From Mesorhizobium sp. ZC-5 (lineage in GTDB: Bacteria; Pseudomonadota; Alphaproteobacteria; Rhizobiales; Rhizobiaceae), in assembly GCF_025753855.1 (NCBI RefSeq), contig NZ_JAOWPT010000006.1:186001-250000 (forward strand): a stretch of DNA of 64,000 bases, read 5' to 3'. Positions within the stretch are counted from its first letter, which is position 1. The number at the start of each line of letters is the position of its first letter. Both the position numbers and the translations under genes were made by a program. Positions 54,782 to 64,000 of the stretch are shown here, in pieces. Below the pieces are notes generated by a model. The model ran no database searches and was not told the DNA's origin. It saw only the letters and a list, made by a program, of their open reading frames with translations.

Positions 54782-55132
54782 CTAAAGATGCGACAGTATG
54801 TTGACGATGTTGCCGAAGGGATCGCGCAGGAAGAAGCGACGCACGCGCCATGGCTCGTCGGTGATATCATAGACAATGTCGAGACCGGCCGTCTTGGCCC
54901 GATTGTAGATGAGATCGACGTCGTCGACCTCGATCGAAAGCGCCGGCACCGGTGTGCCCGAGCCGCCCTCCGAGGCGAAGCTCACTTGCGGCTTCATCGA
55001 CGCGTCCGAGGCGAAGGTCAGCATCCAGCCGTGGTTCATCACCACTTCGAGGCCGAGCAGGTCGCCGTAGAACGATTTGGCGGCGGTGGGGTCGGTTGCC
55101 TGGAGATTGGCGACGATGCGGCGAACGGCCAT
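54782..55132 (-). CDS. Glyoxalase-fold (VOC) protein
   Basis: A 116-residue VOC protein. MAVRRIVANLQATDPTAAKSFYGDLLGLEVV and WRVRRFFLRDPFGNIVNIL are the family segments; no Zn-binding Glu or His set typical of glyoxalase I is complete. It may bind a small ligand or confer resistance. The frame remains open far upstream, but ATG at 55132 is where the domain begins. Confidence 0.85.
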   Translation of the reverse strand: MAVRRIVANLQATDPTAAKSFYGDLLGLEVVMNHGWMLTFASDASMKPQVSFASEGGSGTPVPALSIEVDDVDLIYNRAKTAGLDIVYDITDEPWRVRRFFLRDPFGNIVNILSHL

Positions 55133-55297
55133 GCATTTCTCCCGGTGGATCGGCCAGCAGTATAGCGTCGCATCCGCCCGGCGCCAGCATGGCGGTTTCG
55201 GCTTAAACGGGGCTTCGATTGCGGTTGCCACAAAAACGCGGCAAAACCGGTGGTGGAATGGCGAAGCCGCGAACCATTGTTTCGCGGGCACTCTTGC

Positions 55298-56566
55298 ATG
55301 GAGACGCGCGTGAAACGGTTTTCTTTCTGGCTGCTGCCGGTCGTGGCTCTGGTTCTGGCGAGCGCTCCGGCGCGCGCCGACACCGCTGGATCGGCGGCGG
55401 CACTGTTCGGTGCCAAATCGGTGGCCGACCGCGACGCCGCGATCGAGGAACTCGAAAACGCCGATCCGAAAGATCCGCTGGTGCCTTATGCGCTGGGTGC
55501 CGCCGGCTTCTTCCAGTCGCTGGAAAAGCTGGCCATCGGGCTGAACCGCCACGGCTTCGAAAGCCCGCGATCCTTCATGCTGCCGCTGCTGCGCCTGCCG
55601 GTGCCGCCGCGCGCCGAACCGGAGCCGCTGACCTATGACGGGTTCCGCGCCATCCTGCTGGAGTTCCGCGATGGTATGGAAGCGGCTGCTGCCCGGCTGG
55701 ATACGGTGCCGGCGGATGCCGACATCGGCGTCGTCGCAGACCTGACAAAACTCGGCATCGACCTCGACAACGACGGTGTCATCGCACCGCCGGAGAGTTT
55801 CGCGGCGATCATGGCGGCGATGAGCGGAGCGGGCGAGGATCCTTCGGCGCCGGCGCCGGACCTTGTCTTCCGTTTCGATCGCGCCGACGGCTTCTGGCTG
55901 CAGGGCTATGCGAATTTCCTCGTCGCGCAGGCCGATTTCTGGCTGGCGCATGATTTCCAGAATGCTTTCGACGGCAGCTTCCAGATGCTCTTCCCGCGCG
56001 CCGGCCTGCCGATGCAGGAGGCGTTGGTGCCGTCGCCCGAAGACGAGCAGACGGGCATGCTCATGTCGGAATGGCGGCTGGCTGATTTCGTCTCGTTCGT
56101 CCATCTCGTTAACTGGCCGGTGGTCGAGCCGGAGCGCCGGCAGACGGCGCGGCTGAAGCTGCTCGAGATGATCCGGCTGTCGCGCGAGAACTGGAAGGCC
56201 ATCCTGGCCGAGACCGACAACGACCGCGAATGGCTGCCCGGGCCGCAGCAGAAGGGCGTCAATCCGCTGACCGGGCTGGAAGTCGGCGAGGAACAGGTCG
56301 CCGCCTGGCACGAGGCGCTGCAGATGGCCGAGGACCTGCTCGAGGGCAGGGTGCTGCTGCCGCATTTCCGTATCCCGGCCAAAGGCATCAACATGAAGGC
56401 GTTCTTCGATGCGCCGCAGACCTTCGACCTGGTGCTTGCGATCACCGGGCCGGGCGTCGTGCCCTATCTCGAAAACGGCACGCTGATCACCGCCGAGGAG
56501 TTTTCCCGCATCCGCCAGCAGTTCGGCGGCGCCGGCTTCATGACCTTCGCGGTGTGGTTCAACTGA
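55298..56566 (+). CDS. Exported protein of unknown function
   Basis: A 422-residue protein with a signal peptide (cut near residue 28, ARA-DTAG). The mature part is helical, with many Glu and Trp residues (LAIGLNRHGFESPRSFMLPL, GFWLQGYANFLVAQADFWL, WKAILAETDNDREWLPGPQQ), and resembles periplasmic proteins of unknown role in rhizobia. An EF-hand-like DLDNDGVIAP occurs near residue 160. I do not recognise a named family. It lies before the iron locus but has no iron box. Confidence 0.7.
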   Translation: METRVKRFSFWLLPVVALVLASAPARADTAGSAAALFGAKSVADRDAAIEELENADPKDPLVPYALGAAGFFQSLEKLAIGLNRHGFESPRSFMLPLLRLPVPPRAEPEPLTYDGFRAILLEFRDGMEAAAARLDTVPADADIGVVADLTKLGIDLDNDGVIAPPESFAAIMAAMSGAGEDPSAPAPDLVFRFDRADGFWLQGYANFLVAQADFWLAHDFQNAFDGSFQMLFPRAGLPMQEALVPSPEDEQTGMLMSEWRLADFVSFVHLVNWPVVEPERRQTARLKLLEMIRLSRENWKAILAETDNDREWLPGPQQKGVNPLTGLEVGEEQVAAWHEALQMAEDLLEGRVLLPHFRIPAKGINMKAFFDAPQTFDLVLAITGPGVVPYLENGTLITAEEFSRIRQQFGGAGFMTFAVWFN

Positions 56567-56652
56567 GTTCAGGCCCATCAAGAGAAGCGATCCCCTAGCT
56601 GATTAGAGCTGGCCGCCGATAGCGTCGCCAACGGTCCGGCTCCGCAAAAATA

Positions 56653-56667
56653 TGACTTACATACTCA
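56653..56667 (+). promoter_or_regulatory. Iron-responsive operator (RirA-type IRO box) before the SIP gene
   Basis: TGACTTACATACTCA fits the TGA-N9-TCA consensus described for RirA-controlled iron genes in rhizobia. A second box with the same core lies at 61352-61366, before the receptor gene. Confidence 0.7.
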
Positions 56668-56746
56668 TGTTTTTGTGGAAACGCTGGCGCGGCTGTGGCA
56701 TGTCCGCCCCGGCGGCATCGCCGAACGCAGAACCGAGAGCCTGGAC

Positions 56747-57826
56747 ATGAGCCGACTGAGCGCCGAAACCCGCATCGAGAATGACGCTATCGTATCCGCG
56801 ATGGAGAGGCTCAGGGCAGACCACAGCGACTACGAGGTCGACACCGGCAGGGAAGGGCAGTGGGAGTTTCGTACGCATTACGGCTCGCTCAACACGGCGC
56901 TTGGTGAGCGCAGTGTTTCCATCCGCGTTCATGCCGAAGACGAAACCAACCTGTCCTATATGAAGATGATTGTCGCCGGTCATATGTCCGAATATCTCGG
57001 CTCGACGGATGGCATCCGCTGGCGTGGTGATGGCAACGACGCCGGCGTCCCGGTCTTCTTCCGGGAAATCACGGTGGTTTCCTCGACGCGGATCTCGCCG
57101 CATCTGCGGCGCGTGCGTTTCGCCGCCGGCAATCTTGAGCGTTTCGCGGGCAACGACTTCCATGTCCGGCTGCTGTTGCCGCCAAAAGGCAGGCAGCCGC
57201 GCTGGCCGAGCGTCGGCGCCGACGGCCTTCTGGTGTGGCCTTCGGGTGCGGACGCACTCACCGTCAGGGTCTACACGATACGCGCAATCGACGTCGAAGG
57301 CGGCGTTTTCGACGTCGACTTCGTCCTTCACCCGGGTGGCAACACGCCGGCTGCGACGTTTGCGGAGACGGCCCGTCCGGGCACGGTGATCAGCATGATC
57401 GGGCCGGGCGGTGCTGGCGTTCCCGATGCCGCGAATCTGCTGCTGCTCGGCGACGACACGGCGCTTCCGGCGATCGGCCGCATTCTCGATCATATCGCGC
57501 CGTCAACGCGGGCCGACGTGTTCATCGAGGTGGACAGTCCGGCCGACGCGATTCCGCTGGCCGAGAGCGACAATATCCGCGTCACCTGGCTTTATCGGCA
57601 GGGGCGCGAGGCCGGTACCGCGGGCCTGCTCTCGGAGGCGCTGCGTAAGATGGACCCGGCGGCGTTGCCGCCGGACGTCTATGTCTGGGCGGGATGCGAG
57701 TTCAGCGATTTCCGCGAGCTGCGCAAAATCGTCCGCAAGGAGTGGGGCTTGAAAAAGGACCGCCAGTTGATCGTCGCCTACTGGCGGCGCGGCGTGCAGG
57801 GCGAAGACGAGGCCAGCGAAGAATAG
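56747..57826 (+). CDS. Siderophore-interacting protein (FAD-binding reductase) with DUF2218 domain
   Basis: A 359-residue cytoplasmic ferric-siderophore reductase. The DUF2218 domain (3-90, LSAETRIENDAIVSAMERLR) precedes a SIP FAD domain with LRRVRFAAGNLERF and TVRVYTIRAID. The NAD domain follows, with LLLGDDTALPAIGRIL and VYVWAGCEFSDFRELRKIVRKEW. The ATG at 56747 was preferred to a GTG at 56675, only seven bases after the iron box and likely upstream of the transcript start. It should release iron from the siderophore imported by the neighbouring receptor. Confidence 0.9.
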   Translation: MSRLSAETRIENDAIVSAMERLRADHSDYEVDTGREGQWEFRTHYGSLNTALGERSVSIRVHAEDETNLSYMKMIVAGHMSEYLGSTDGIRWRGDGNDAGVPVFFREITVVSSTRISPHLRRVRFAAGNLERFAGNDFHVRLLLPPKGRQPRWPSVGADGLLVWPSGADALTVRVYTIRAIDVEGGVFDVDFVLHPGGNTPAATFAETARPGTVISMIGPGGAGVPDAANLLLLGDDTALPAIGRILDHIAPSTRADVFIEVDSPADAIPLAESDNIRVTWLYRQGREAGTAGLLSEALRKMDPAALPPDVYVWAGCEFSDFRELRKIVRKEWGLKKDRQLIVAYWRRGVQGEDEASEE

Positions 57827-57828
57827 CG

Positions 57829-59043
57829 CTAGCGCCGGTCGGCAACCATGGCGATCGCCGGTACCGCGGCGAGCGCAACAACACCCGCGCCGGCGAAATA
57901 GGCTCCGTAGCCCAGATACTGTGCCGCGTAGCCGGCCAGCACGCCGCCGGCCATGCTGACCAGCGTGTCCATGCATTGGAACAGCGTGAAATCGATGCCG
58001 GCCTGCCTCGGGTCCGACCACCGCATGAACTGCGCGTAAAGCGCCACGAAGCCAAGGGCGAGGACGCCCGACGAACTGGCGACCGCCACCGCGACCAGCA
58101 CCGTTGTCGACATGCCGCCTTGGGAATCGAACGCCGAGAAGAAGAACAGCGACGCGGCCTGGAGGATGAGTGCTGCAATCAGCACGTTGCGCATTCCCCA
58201 CGATTTTACCAGAACGCCGCCAAGGAGTGCGCCGGCAACGCCGACGAACATCGAGCCGACGCCGTTGACAAGTCCGACCGTCGACAGGTCCAGCCCCGCA
58301 TCGATGAGGAACGGCCCGAGCATTGCCAGGCCAACCTTCTGCGCGACCACGTAGATCGCCGCCGCCGCCAGGCCGCGGCGTATTTCCGGACGCCGCCACG
58401 CCGCACGCAGCGAGGGCACGTGCTCACGCGTTTCGTTGGGTATCCGGGAAGCCGCGCCGAGCAAAAAGGGCAGTCCGAGCAGGAGCAAAAGGGCTGCCAT
58501 CGCCCACACCGCGATCCGCCAGCCCGAGGCATCGACCAGCACGAGGAACAGCCCTGCGCCGATCGCCGAGCCGAGATAGGCGCCGCCTACCTGCGCGGCG
58601 TTGCCCCAGCCGTGGTTTTCCTTCGCCAGGCTCTGCACCGCAAAGCCGTCGCAGGCGATGTCGACCGTCGCAGCGGCGAAGGCGACGAGGGTGAGGCAAG
58701 CCAGCAGCGGCATCAGGGCTGCCGTTCCAACCGCACCGACCACCAGCAACCCGGCTATGGAGACGAGGCCGCCAGCAAGAACGATGGTGCCGCTGCGGTT
58801 GCGCCCCGTCGGCGGCAAGCGGAAACGCTCGACCGCCGGCGACCAGAGGAATTTCAAGGCCCACGGCAGCGCTATGAGCGAAAGCAGGCCGATCTGGTCG
58901 AGCGCCATGCCTTGATCGCGCAAGACCGCCGGCAGCGCGGTCCAGGTGATGCCGCCGATCACGCTTTGCGCGACATAGAGCCCACCGATGGCCAGGAATA
59001 CGGCAAGGGGTGAAGAAATGCTTTGCTGATCCTGTACCCCCAC
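57829..59043 (-). CDS. MFS siderophore permease (RhtX/FptX type)
   Basis: A protein of about 404 residues with twelve helices. The [16 protein letters not shown] motif after helix 2 and [13 protein letters not shown] are typical of RhtX/FptX permeases that move ferric siderophores across the inner membrane. No ATG lies near the first helix. The best start is a GTG at 59043 inside the 40-bp repeat arm, whose GGGAGG stretch also provides a binding site. The repeat has therefore probably replaced the original 5' end. It follows the receptor on the same strand and converges with the SIP gene, with two bases between. Confidence 0.85.
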   Translation of the reverse strand: MGVQDQQSISSPLAVFLAIGGLYVAQSVIGGITWTALPAVLRDQGMALDQIGLLSLIALPWALKFLWSPAVERFRLPPTGRNRSGTIVLAGGLVSIAGLLVVGAVGTAALMPLLACLTLVAFAAATVDIACDGFAVQSLAKENHGWGNAAQVGGAYLGSAIGAGLFLVLVDASGWRIAVWAMAALLLLLGLPFLLGAASRIPNETREHVPSLRAAWRRPEIRRGLAAAAIYVVAQKVGLAMLGPFLIDAGLDLSTVGLVNGVGSMFVGVAGALLGGVLVKSWGMRNVLIAALILQAASLFFFSAFDSQGGMSTTVLVAVAVASSSGVLALGFVALYAQFMRWSDPRQAGIDFTLFQCMDTLVSMAGGVLAGYAAQYLGYGAYFAGAGVVALAAVPAIAMVADRR

Positions 59044-59174
59044 CCCTGACCCCTCCCCACAAGGGGGAGGGGGACTTTGCGGCGATACCGTTCCGCCAAT
59101 GTCGACGGTTTGGACCGAGGCGGCGGCGACGTTGTCCCCCTCCCCCTTGTGGGGAGGGGTTAGGGGTGGGGGTA
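59035..59174. repeat. 140-bp element with 40-bp inverted terminal repeats
   Basis: Arms at 59035-59074 and 59135-59174 are complementary at 39 of 40 positions. They are built of C and G runs around CCCCTCCCCACAAGGGGGAGG, itself a short hairpin. The 60-bp centre is not repeated. The element fills most of the gap between the TonB receptor and permease genes. It is a common rhizobial intergenic repeat type. Confidence 0.9.
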
Positions 59175-59192
59175 TGTTCACGCTACGACCCC

Positions 59193-61301
59193 TTAGAATC
59201 TGTACCGCAGGCTGCCGAACAATGAGCGGCCTTCGTCCTTGTAGCAGTAGCCCGCCGAGCAGATCGGTTTCTGTTCGTCGAACAGGTTCTTCGCGTTGAT
59301 CTGCAGCGAGACCCCTTCGAGATCCGGGTTGCGATAACCGAAATCGTAGGAGAGGGCCGCGTCCACGAAGGCGCGTGACGAATTCTTGAACGTGTTCGTA
59401 TCGTCGCCGTAACTGCTGCTCGCCACGCGTACGCCTGCGCCGACCCCGAGCCCCGCCAGCGCGCCGCCCTCGAACAGATAGTGCCCCCACAGCGCGAAGA
59501 TGTGGTTGGGCGTTGCCGAGAGTTCCTTGCCCACCGTTCCTTCCGCGCCCTTTTCGATCTTCACGCGCAAATTGGTGTAGGAAGCGATCAGGCTGAAGCC
59601 GTTGTCGAAGGAAGCGTTGGCTTCCAGTTCGAAGCCGCGCGAGTTCAGGTCGAGCTGGCGCTGCTTGTTGATGCCGGTCGAGGCGTCGAACACGACGCCG
59701 TCCTTCTGGTCGATGTCGAAGAGCGCGGCGCTGATCACCGCGTTGTAGCCGGGAATCTCGTATTTGATGCCGATCTCCTTCTGCTCGGCAACCGTCGGCC
59801 GCGCGACACTGGCAACGTCGCTCGTCACGTCGTCGTAGACGAAGCCGATGTTGGGCGAGAACGAGGTCGAATAGTTGGCGTAGGGCGTGATGCCCCATTC
59901 GGTGGTGTAGGAAAGCCCGACGCGGCTGGAGAAGTGGCTGTCGTCCTGCTCGGTTTCGGTCGACGTGGCATCGGTCGATGTCGTGTCCACCCAGTCGTAG
60001 CGGCCGCTGGCGAACAGGGTGAAATCGTTCCATTCCATCTGGTCGTGCAGGTAGATGCCGACCTGGTTCATCTCCTGGCCGCCAATGAAGGGAACCGGCA
60101 TCTGTTTGATGTCGTCGACTGAAGTGTAGGACAGTGCGCTGTAGGCATCGTACTGCGCCCACGCGTAATCGATACCGGCAACCGCGACGTGCTTGACCTG
60201 GCCGGTGTCGAATTCGAACTGCGCCATGTTGTCGACGACGAAGTTCTGCATGTCCTCGGTGTAGTGACCCCAGTAGCGCTGCAGCGGCAGGTCCGGGCCG
60301 ATCGAGTGGTGGCTGCTGTATTCGAGGTCGGCGTCGACGGCGTTGTAGCGCAGGTTCTGGCGGACCGTCAGCAGGTCGTTGAATCGGTGCTCGAATTCGT
60401 AGCCGATGCGGCCCTGGTCCTGGGTGAAGTCGTTCCAGGCGGGATCGCCCTCGTAGATATCCGATATCGTGCCGTAGGAGGGGTTGTAGAAGGCGGCGGT
60501 GCCGCCGGTAACCGACTTCGAAATTTCGCCGAGGATGGTCAGCTTGGTGTCCTCGTCCGGCTTGAAGGTGAACGCTGGCGCCAGGTACAATTTGTCGTCG
60601 GGATAGGCTGGAAGCTCGGTGTCGCTGAGGCGGCCGAGACCGGTGAAGCGATAGAGCAGCGAGCCGTTCTCATTGGCCGGTCCGGAGAAATCGAAGGCGC
60701 TCTGATAGCGGTTGTGCTCGCCCATCAGCAGCTCCACCTCGCGGAACTGCTCGTCCTTGGGGCGCTTGGTCACCACGTTGACGAGGCCGCCCGGTCCGCT
60801 GATGCCGTAGAGCGACGATGCGGGACCCTTCAGCACGGTGACGCCCTCGATGCCGTAAGGCTCGGTCTTGAACCAGGCCGAAGGGCCGTTGTACTGGCGC
60901 AGCCCGTCGCGGAACATGCCGTTGTAGTGGGCCGGGAAGCCGCGCAGGAAGAAGGCGTCATAACGGCTGTCGAAGCCGAAGCTGTTGGGATTGGCGCTTG
61001 CCGTATAGCCGAGCGCTTCGTTCAGCGTGCGGGGCTTCTGGTCCTCGATCTGGTCCTGCGTCACCACCGAGATGGCTTGGGGAATCTTGGCGATCGGGGT
61101 GTCGACCTTGGTGCCCAGGCGGTCCTGCTTGGCGACGTAGCCGTCCTGCACCAGCGTGTCGTCGCTCTCGGCCTCCACCGTCACGGCATCGAGAACAATG
61201 GTCTGTCCTTCCTGCGCGTGGACGGTCTGGTGTGGGGCGAATATCGCAATTCCCGCGGTCAGAAATAGTCCTGCCCGGCTCGTGGCCGTCGATACCCGCA
61301 T
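59193..61301 (-). CDS. TonB-dependent siderophore receptor
   Basis: A 702-residue outer-membrane receptor. A signal peptide (cut near residue 30, VHA-QEGQ) is followed by an N-terminal TonB-box-like [10 protein letters not shown], the plug domain ([17 protein letters not shown], ending in [29 protein letters not shown]), and the barrel ending in SLRYRF. Plug and barrel match the ferrichrome/hydroxamate receptor type. The ATG at 61301 has GGAGAG seven bases before; upstream ATGs at 61316 and 61346 lack that. The iron box at 61352-61366 lies 50 bases upstream. Confidence 0.93.
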   Translation of the reverse strand: MRVSTATSRAGLFLTAGIAIFAPHQTVHAQEGQTIVLDAVTVEAESDDTLVQDGYVAKQDRLGTKVDTPIAKIPQAISVVTQDQIEDQKPRTLNEALGYTASANPNSFGFDSRYDAFFLRGFPAHYNGMFRDGLRQYNGPSAWFKTEPYGIEGVTVLKGPASSLYGISGPGGLVNVVTKRPKDEQFREVELLMGEHNRYQSAFDFSGPANENGSLLYRFTGLGRLSDTELPAYPDDKLYLAPAFTFKPDEDTKLTILGEISKSVTGGTAAFYNPSYGTISDIYEGDPAWNDFTQDQGRIGYEFEHRFNDLLTVRQNLRYNAVDADLEYSSHHSIGPDLPLQRYWGHYTEDMQNFVVDNMAQFEFDTGQVKHVAVAGIDYAWAQYDAYSALSYTSVDDIKQMPVPFIGGQEMNQVGIYLHDQMEWNDFTLFASGRYDWVDTTSTDATSTETEQDDSHFSSRVGLSYTTEWGITPYANYSTSFSPNIGFVYDDVTSDVASVARPTVAEQKEIGIKYEIPGYNAVISAALFDIDQKDGVVFDASTGINKQRQLDLNSRGFELEANASFDNGFSLIASYTNLRVKIEKGAEGTVGKELSATPNHIFALWGHYLFEGGALAGLGVGAGVRVASSSYGDDTNTFKNSSRAFVDAALSYDFGYRNPDLEGVSLQINAKNLFDEQKPICSAGYCYKDEGRSLFGSLRYRF

Positions 61302-61351
61302 CGAAACTCTCCGCATGCTGTTTACAAAGTTGCGGTAGCGGGTCACAAATA

Positions 61352-61366
61352 TGACTTATTGAGTCA
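61352..61366 (-). promoter_or_regulatory. Iron-responsive operator (RirA-type IRO box) before the receptor gene
   Basis: TGACTTATTGAGTCA fits TGA-N9-TCA and is nearly a perfect palindrome (TGACT/AGTCA). It should repress the receptor-permease operon when iron is plentiful. Confidence 0.75.
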
Positions 61367-61545
61367 AGTATTTTTCTCTCTCCAATTCGCCTGTCCACAC
61401 TCAGCGTGGTATTCCGGTTACAGCTCGTGGATTGGATGTGCCTGCCGCCGCCTGCTGACACCCTTCTGTCAGGAGGCGCTTTCCGGTATCGGCTTTTGCG
61501 AGGCTTGCCCTTTCCATTTCCGGCGATTCTTCCCATATTGCCTGC

Positions 61546-64000
61546 ATGGCAAAATCCCCCGAGCAAAAGTCCTCCGGCAGGAAACCCGGTGACAGCGAGC
61601 CGCGTGGTGCAGCGCGCCGCGGCGGCAATCCCGTTACCGACTATCTCGACGCTTCCGAACCGCTGCATCGCGGTGGTTTCGAGGAGGCGCCGCAGCGCGA
61701 ATTGTCTGGCACGCCGCTGACCGGTTCGGTTTCGGACTGGGCGGAGCAGATCGAGCGCGAGGCGGAACGCGAGGGCAGGACGCCGAAGGCAAAGCCCGGC
61801 AAGAAGGTTCCCGAGCGCTCCTCCGCGCCGACCAGGACGGCGCGCGGCACCTCGATGGGTGGCGCCGCCTCGGCCAAGGAGCGCGCCGCCGTCGGCCTGA
61901 ACCCGGTGGCCGGCCTCGACATTTCGCTGGAGGACGCCGAAGCGCTGTCCAACAGCGGCGTCACCGCGACGGTCGCGGCGTTGTCGGCGCTGATCGAGAG
62001 CGGTAACCCGTTGCACAAGAACGGCGAGCTTTGGGTGCCGCATCGGCCGGCGCGGCCGGAGAAGTCCGAAGGCGGCATCGCCATCAAGATGGTGTCGGAG
62101 TTCGAGCCGGCCGGCGACCAGCCGACCGCCATCAAGGACCTGGTCGAGGGCGTCGGCAATGACGACCGCACCCAGGTGCTGCTCGGTGTCACTGGCTCCG
62201 GCAAGACCTTCACCATGGCAAAGGTGATCGAAGAGACGCAGCGTCCGGCGCTCATCCTGGCGCCCAACAAGACGCTGGCCGCGCAGCTCTACAGCGAGTT
62301 CAAGAAGTTCTTCCCCGAAAACGCGGTCGAGTATTTCGTCTCCTATTACGATTACTACCAGCCCGAGGCCTACGTTCCGCGCACCGACACCTTCATCGAG
62401 AAGGAGTCGTCGATCAACGAGCAGATCGACCGCATGCGCCACTCGGCGACCCGCTCGCTGCTGGAGCGCGACGACGTCATCATCGTGGCCTCGGTCTCCT
62501 GCATCTACGGTATCGGCTCGGTCGAGACCTACACGGCGATGACCTTCCAGATGGAGATCGGCGACCGCCTCGACCAGCGCGCGCTGCTCGCTGATCTTGT
62601 CGCCCAGCAATACAAGCGCCAGGACATCAATTTCGTGCGCGGCTCGTTCCGGGTGCGCGGCGACACCATCGAGATATTCCCGGCCCACCTTGAGGACCGG
62701 GCCTGGCGCATCTCGATGTTCGGCGACGAAATCGAGAGCATCACCGAGTTCGATCCGCTCACCGGCCAGAAGACCGGCGACCTGAAGTCGGTCAAGATCT
62801 ACGCCAATTCTCACTATGTGACACCGCGGCCGACGCTCAACCAGGCGATCAAGTCGATCAAGGAGGAATTGCAGCACCGGCTCGCCGAACTGGAAAAGGC
62901 CGGCCGCCTGCTCGAGGCGCAGCGGCTGGAGCAGCGCACGCGCTTCGACCTGGAGATGCTGGAGGCCACCGGCTCCTGCGCCGGTATCGAGAACTATTCG
63001 CGCTACCTGACCGGCCGCCGTCCCGGCGACCCGCCGCCGACGCTGTTCGAATACATCCCCGACAACGCGCTGGTGTTCGTCGACGAGAGCCATGTCACCG
63101 TGCCGCAGATCGGCGGCATGTACCGGGGCGACTTCCGCCGCAAGGCAACGCTGGCGGAGTATGGCTTCCGCCTGCCGTCCTGCATGGACAACCGGCCGCT
63201 GCGCTTCGAGGAATGGGATGCCATGCGGCCGCTGTCCGTGGCCGTGTCGGCGACGCCCGGCGGCTGGGAGATGGAGCAGTCCGGCGGCGTCTTCGCCGAG
63301 CAGGTCATCCGCCCGACCGGCCTGATCGACCCGCCGGTCGAGGTGCGTCCGGCCAAGACCCAGGTGGACGATGTCGTCGGCGAGATCCGCGAGACGACGG
63401 CGGCCGGTTACCGCACGCTGTGCACCGTCTTGACCAAGCGCATGGCGGAGGACCTCACCGAATATCTGCACGAGCAGGGCATCCGCGTCCGCTACATGCA
63501 CTCCGACATCGATACGCTGGAGCGCATCGAGATCCTGCGCGACCTGCGGCTGGGTGCCTTCGACGTGCTGGTCGGCATCAACCTTTTGCGCGAGGGACTC
63601 GACATTCCCGAATGCGGCTTCGTCGCCATCCTCGACGCCGACAAGGAAGGGTTCCTGCGTTCCGAAACCTCGCTGATCCAGACGATCGGCCGCGCCGCCC
63701 GCAACGTCGACGGCAAGGTCATCCTCTACGCCGACAACGTCACCGGTTCGATGGAGCGGGCGATGGCGGAAACCAACCGCCGCCGCGAGAAGCAGATGGC
63801 GTGGAACGAGGCCAACGGCATCACCCCGGAATCGGTCAAGTCGCGCATCGCCGACATCCTGGATTCGGTCTACGAGAAGGACCACGTTCGCGCCGACATC
63901 TCGCAGTTCACCGACGATGCGGGCGCCATGATGGGCAACAATCTGAAGACCCATCTGGAGGCGCTGACCAAGCAGATGCGCGATGCCGCCGCCGACCTCG
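61546..64000 (+). CDS. uvrB: UvrABC system protein B, 5' part, with long N-terminal extension
   Basis: UvrB is the helicase-like damage-verification subunit of nucleotide excision repair. The frame is open from 61546 to the window end (818 codons) with no stop. A Lys/Arg/Pro-rich head of about 175 residues precedes the canonical start [11 protein letters not shown]. Walker A GVTGSGKT is at 214-221. The hairpin region [16 protein letters not shown] and the helicase motifs [17 protein letters not shown] and [16 protein letters not shown] follow. The extension is a known feature of rhizobial UvrB. No GTTC-N7-GTTC SOS box lies in the 244 bases upstream. Confidence 0.95.
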   Translation, partial: MAKSPEQKSSGRKPGDSEPRGAARRGGNPVTDYLDASEPLHRGGFEEAPQRELSGTPLTGSVSDWAEQIEREAEREGRTPKAKPGKKVPERSSAPTRTARGTSMGGAASAKERAAVGLNPVAGLDISLEDAEALSNSGVTATVAALSALIESGNPLHKNGELWVPHRPARPEKSEGGIAIKMVSEFEPAGDQPTAIKDLVEGVGNDDRTQVLLGVTGSGKTFTMAKVIEETQRPALILAPNKTLAAQLYSEFKKFFPENAVEYFVSYYDYYQPEAYVPRTDTFIEKESSINEQIDRMRHSATRSLLERDDVIIVASVSCIYGIGSVETYTAMTFQMEIGDRLDQRALLADLVAQQYKRQDINFVRGSFRVRGDTIEIFPAHLEDRAWRISMFGDEIESITEFDPLTGQKTGDLKSVKIYANSHYVTPRPTLNQAIKSIKEELQHRLAELEKAGRLLEAQRLEQRTRFDLEMLEATGSCAGIENYSRYLTGRRPGDPPPTLFEYIPDNALVFVDESHVTVPQIGGMYRGDFRRKATLAEYGFRLPSCMDNRPLRFEEWDAMRPLSVAVSATPGGWEMEQSGGVFAEQVIRPTGLIDPPVEVRPAKTQVDDVVGEIRETTAAGYRTLCTVLTKRMAEDLTEYLHEQGIRVRYMHSDIDTLERIEILRDLRLGAFDVLVGINLLREGLDIPECGFVAILDADKEGFLRSETSLIQTIGRAARNVDGKVILYADNVTGSMERAMAETNRRREKQMAWNEANGITPESVKSRIADILDSVYEKDHVRADISQFTDDAGAMMGNNLKTHLEALTKQMRDAAADL

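Noticed and set aside
61367-61545. SOS box before uvrB
   Set aside because: No GTTC-N7-GTTC or GAAC-N7-GAAC pattern was found by eye in this gap.
60958-63954. 998-codon leftward frame opposite uvrB
   Set aside because: uvrB on the plus strand has all helicase motifs and remains open to the window end; the antisense frame is a codon-bias shadow.
1-64000. tRNA, rRNA, CRISPR arrays, transposases and integrases
   Set aside because: None was recognised on either strand; a covariance-model scan would be needed to exclude a missed tRNA.

Overview
The window is 64 kb of high-GC DNA with densely packed genes and no rRNA, tRNA, CRISPR array or intact insertion sequence that I could find. It looks like the chromosome of an alphaproteobacterium of the order Hyphomicrobiales, probably Mesorhizobium or a close relative. 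The grounds are the petABC cytochrome bc1 operon, a BA14K-family protein, a DUF2218-SIP siderophore reductase, UvrB with a long N-terminal extension, TGA-N9-TCA iron-responsive operators of the RirA type, and short palindromic intergenic repeats of the kind common in rhizobia. The genus is an inference; no marker gene here settles it.

Layout. 1-6.6 kb: a cut-off gene, a MerR-type promoter without a clear target, trmL, two tandem ABC half-exporters, a cupin and a small DUF6665-like protein. 6.9-10.8 kb: petA-petB-petC, where cytochrome c1 carries an unusual C-terminal helix-hairpin-helix domain, then apt. 10.9-19.7 kb: housekeeping genes (two MaoC hydratases, corA, ychF, pth, ribosomal protein L25, a DEAD-box helicase). 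20-22.2 kb: chrB-chrA chromate resistance. 23-31 kb: prs, a lipoprotein, a creatinase-like M24 protein, pgeF, midA and lgt, a parDE toxin-antitoxin pair, a UbiK-like factor, a YbjN-like protein and a CsaA-like protein.

31-38.2 kb is a metal-resistance block. An ArsR repressor with a CC-x4-C tail, a flavoprotein with a cysteine-rich tail and an MFS exporter run leftward. A Cu+ P-type ATPase with two YHS domains runs rightward from a textbook CueR-type promoter, followed by a DUF305 protein and a PadR regulator with a His/Gly-rich head. 38.3-42.2 kb holds an EnvZ/OmpR-like pair whose genes are split by a 0.95-kb segment bounded by 24-bp direct repeats; the segment carries one unrecognised gene with its own operators and terminator. 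A MarR regulator follows.

42.4-54.8 kb: a branched-chain aminotransferase, small secreted or membrane proteins, a glyoxalase-II-like hydrolase, two HxlR regulators each divergent from an oxidoreductase, an alpha/beta-hydrolase, an Lrp/PLP-enzyme pair, and two cold-shock genes sharing a leader element at an identical distance. 54.8-61.4 kb: a VOC protein, a periplasmic protein of unknown function, and an iron-siderophore locus (SIP reductase, MFS permease, TonB-dependent receptor) with iron boxes on both sides. 61.5 kb to the end: the 5' part of uvrB, which runs off the window.
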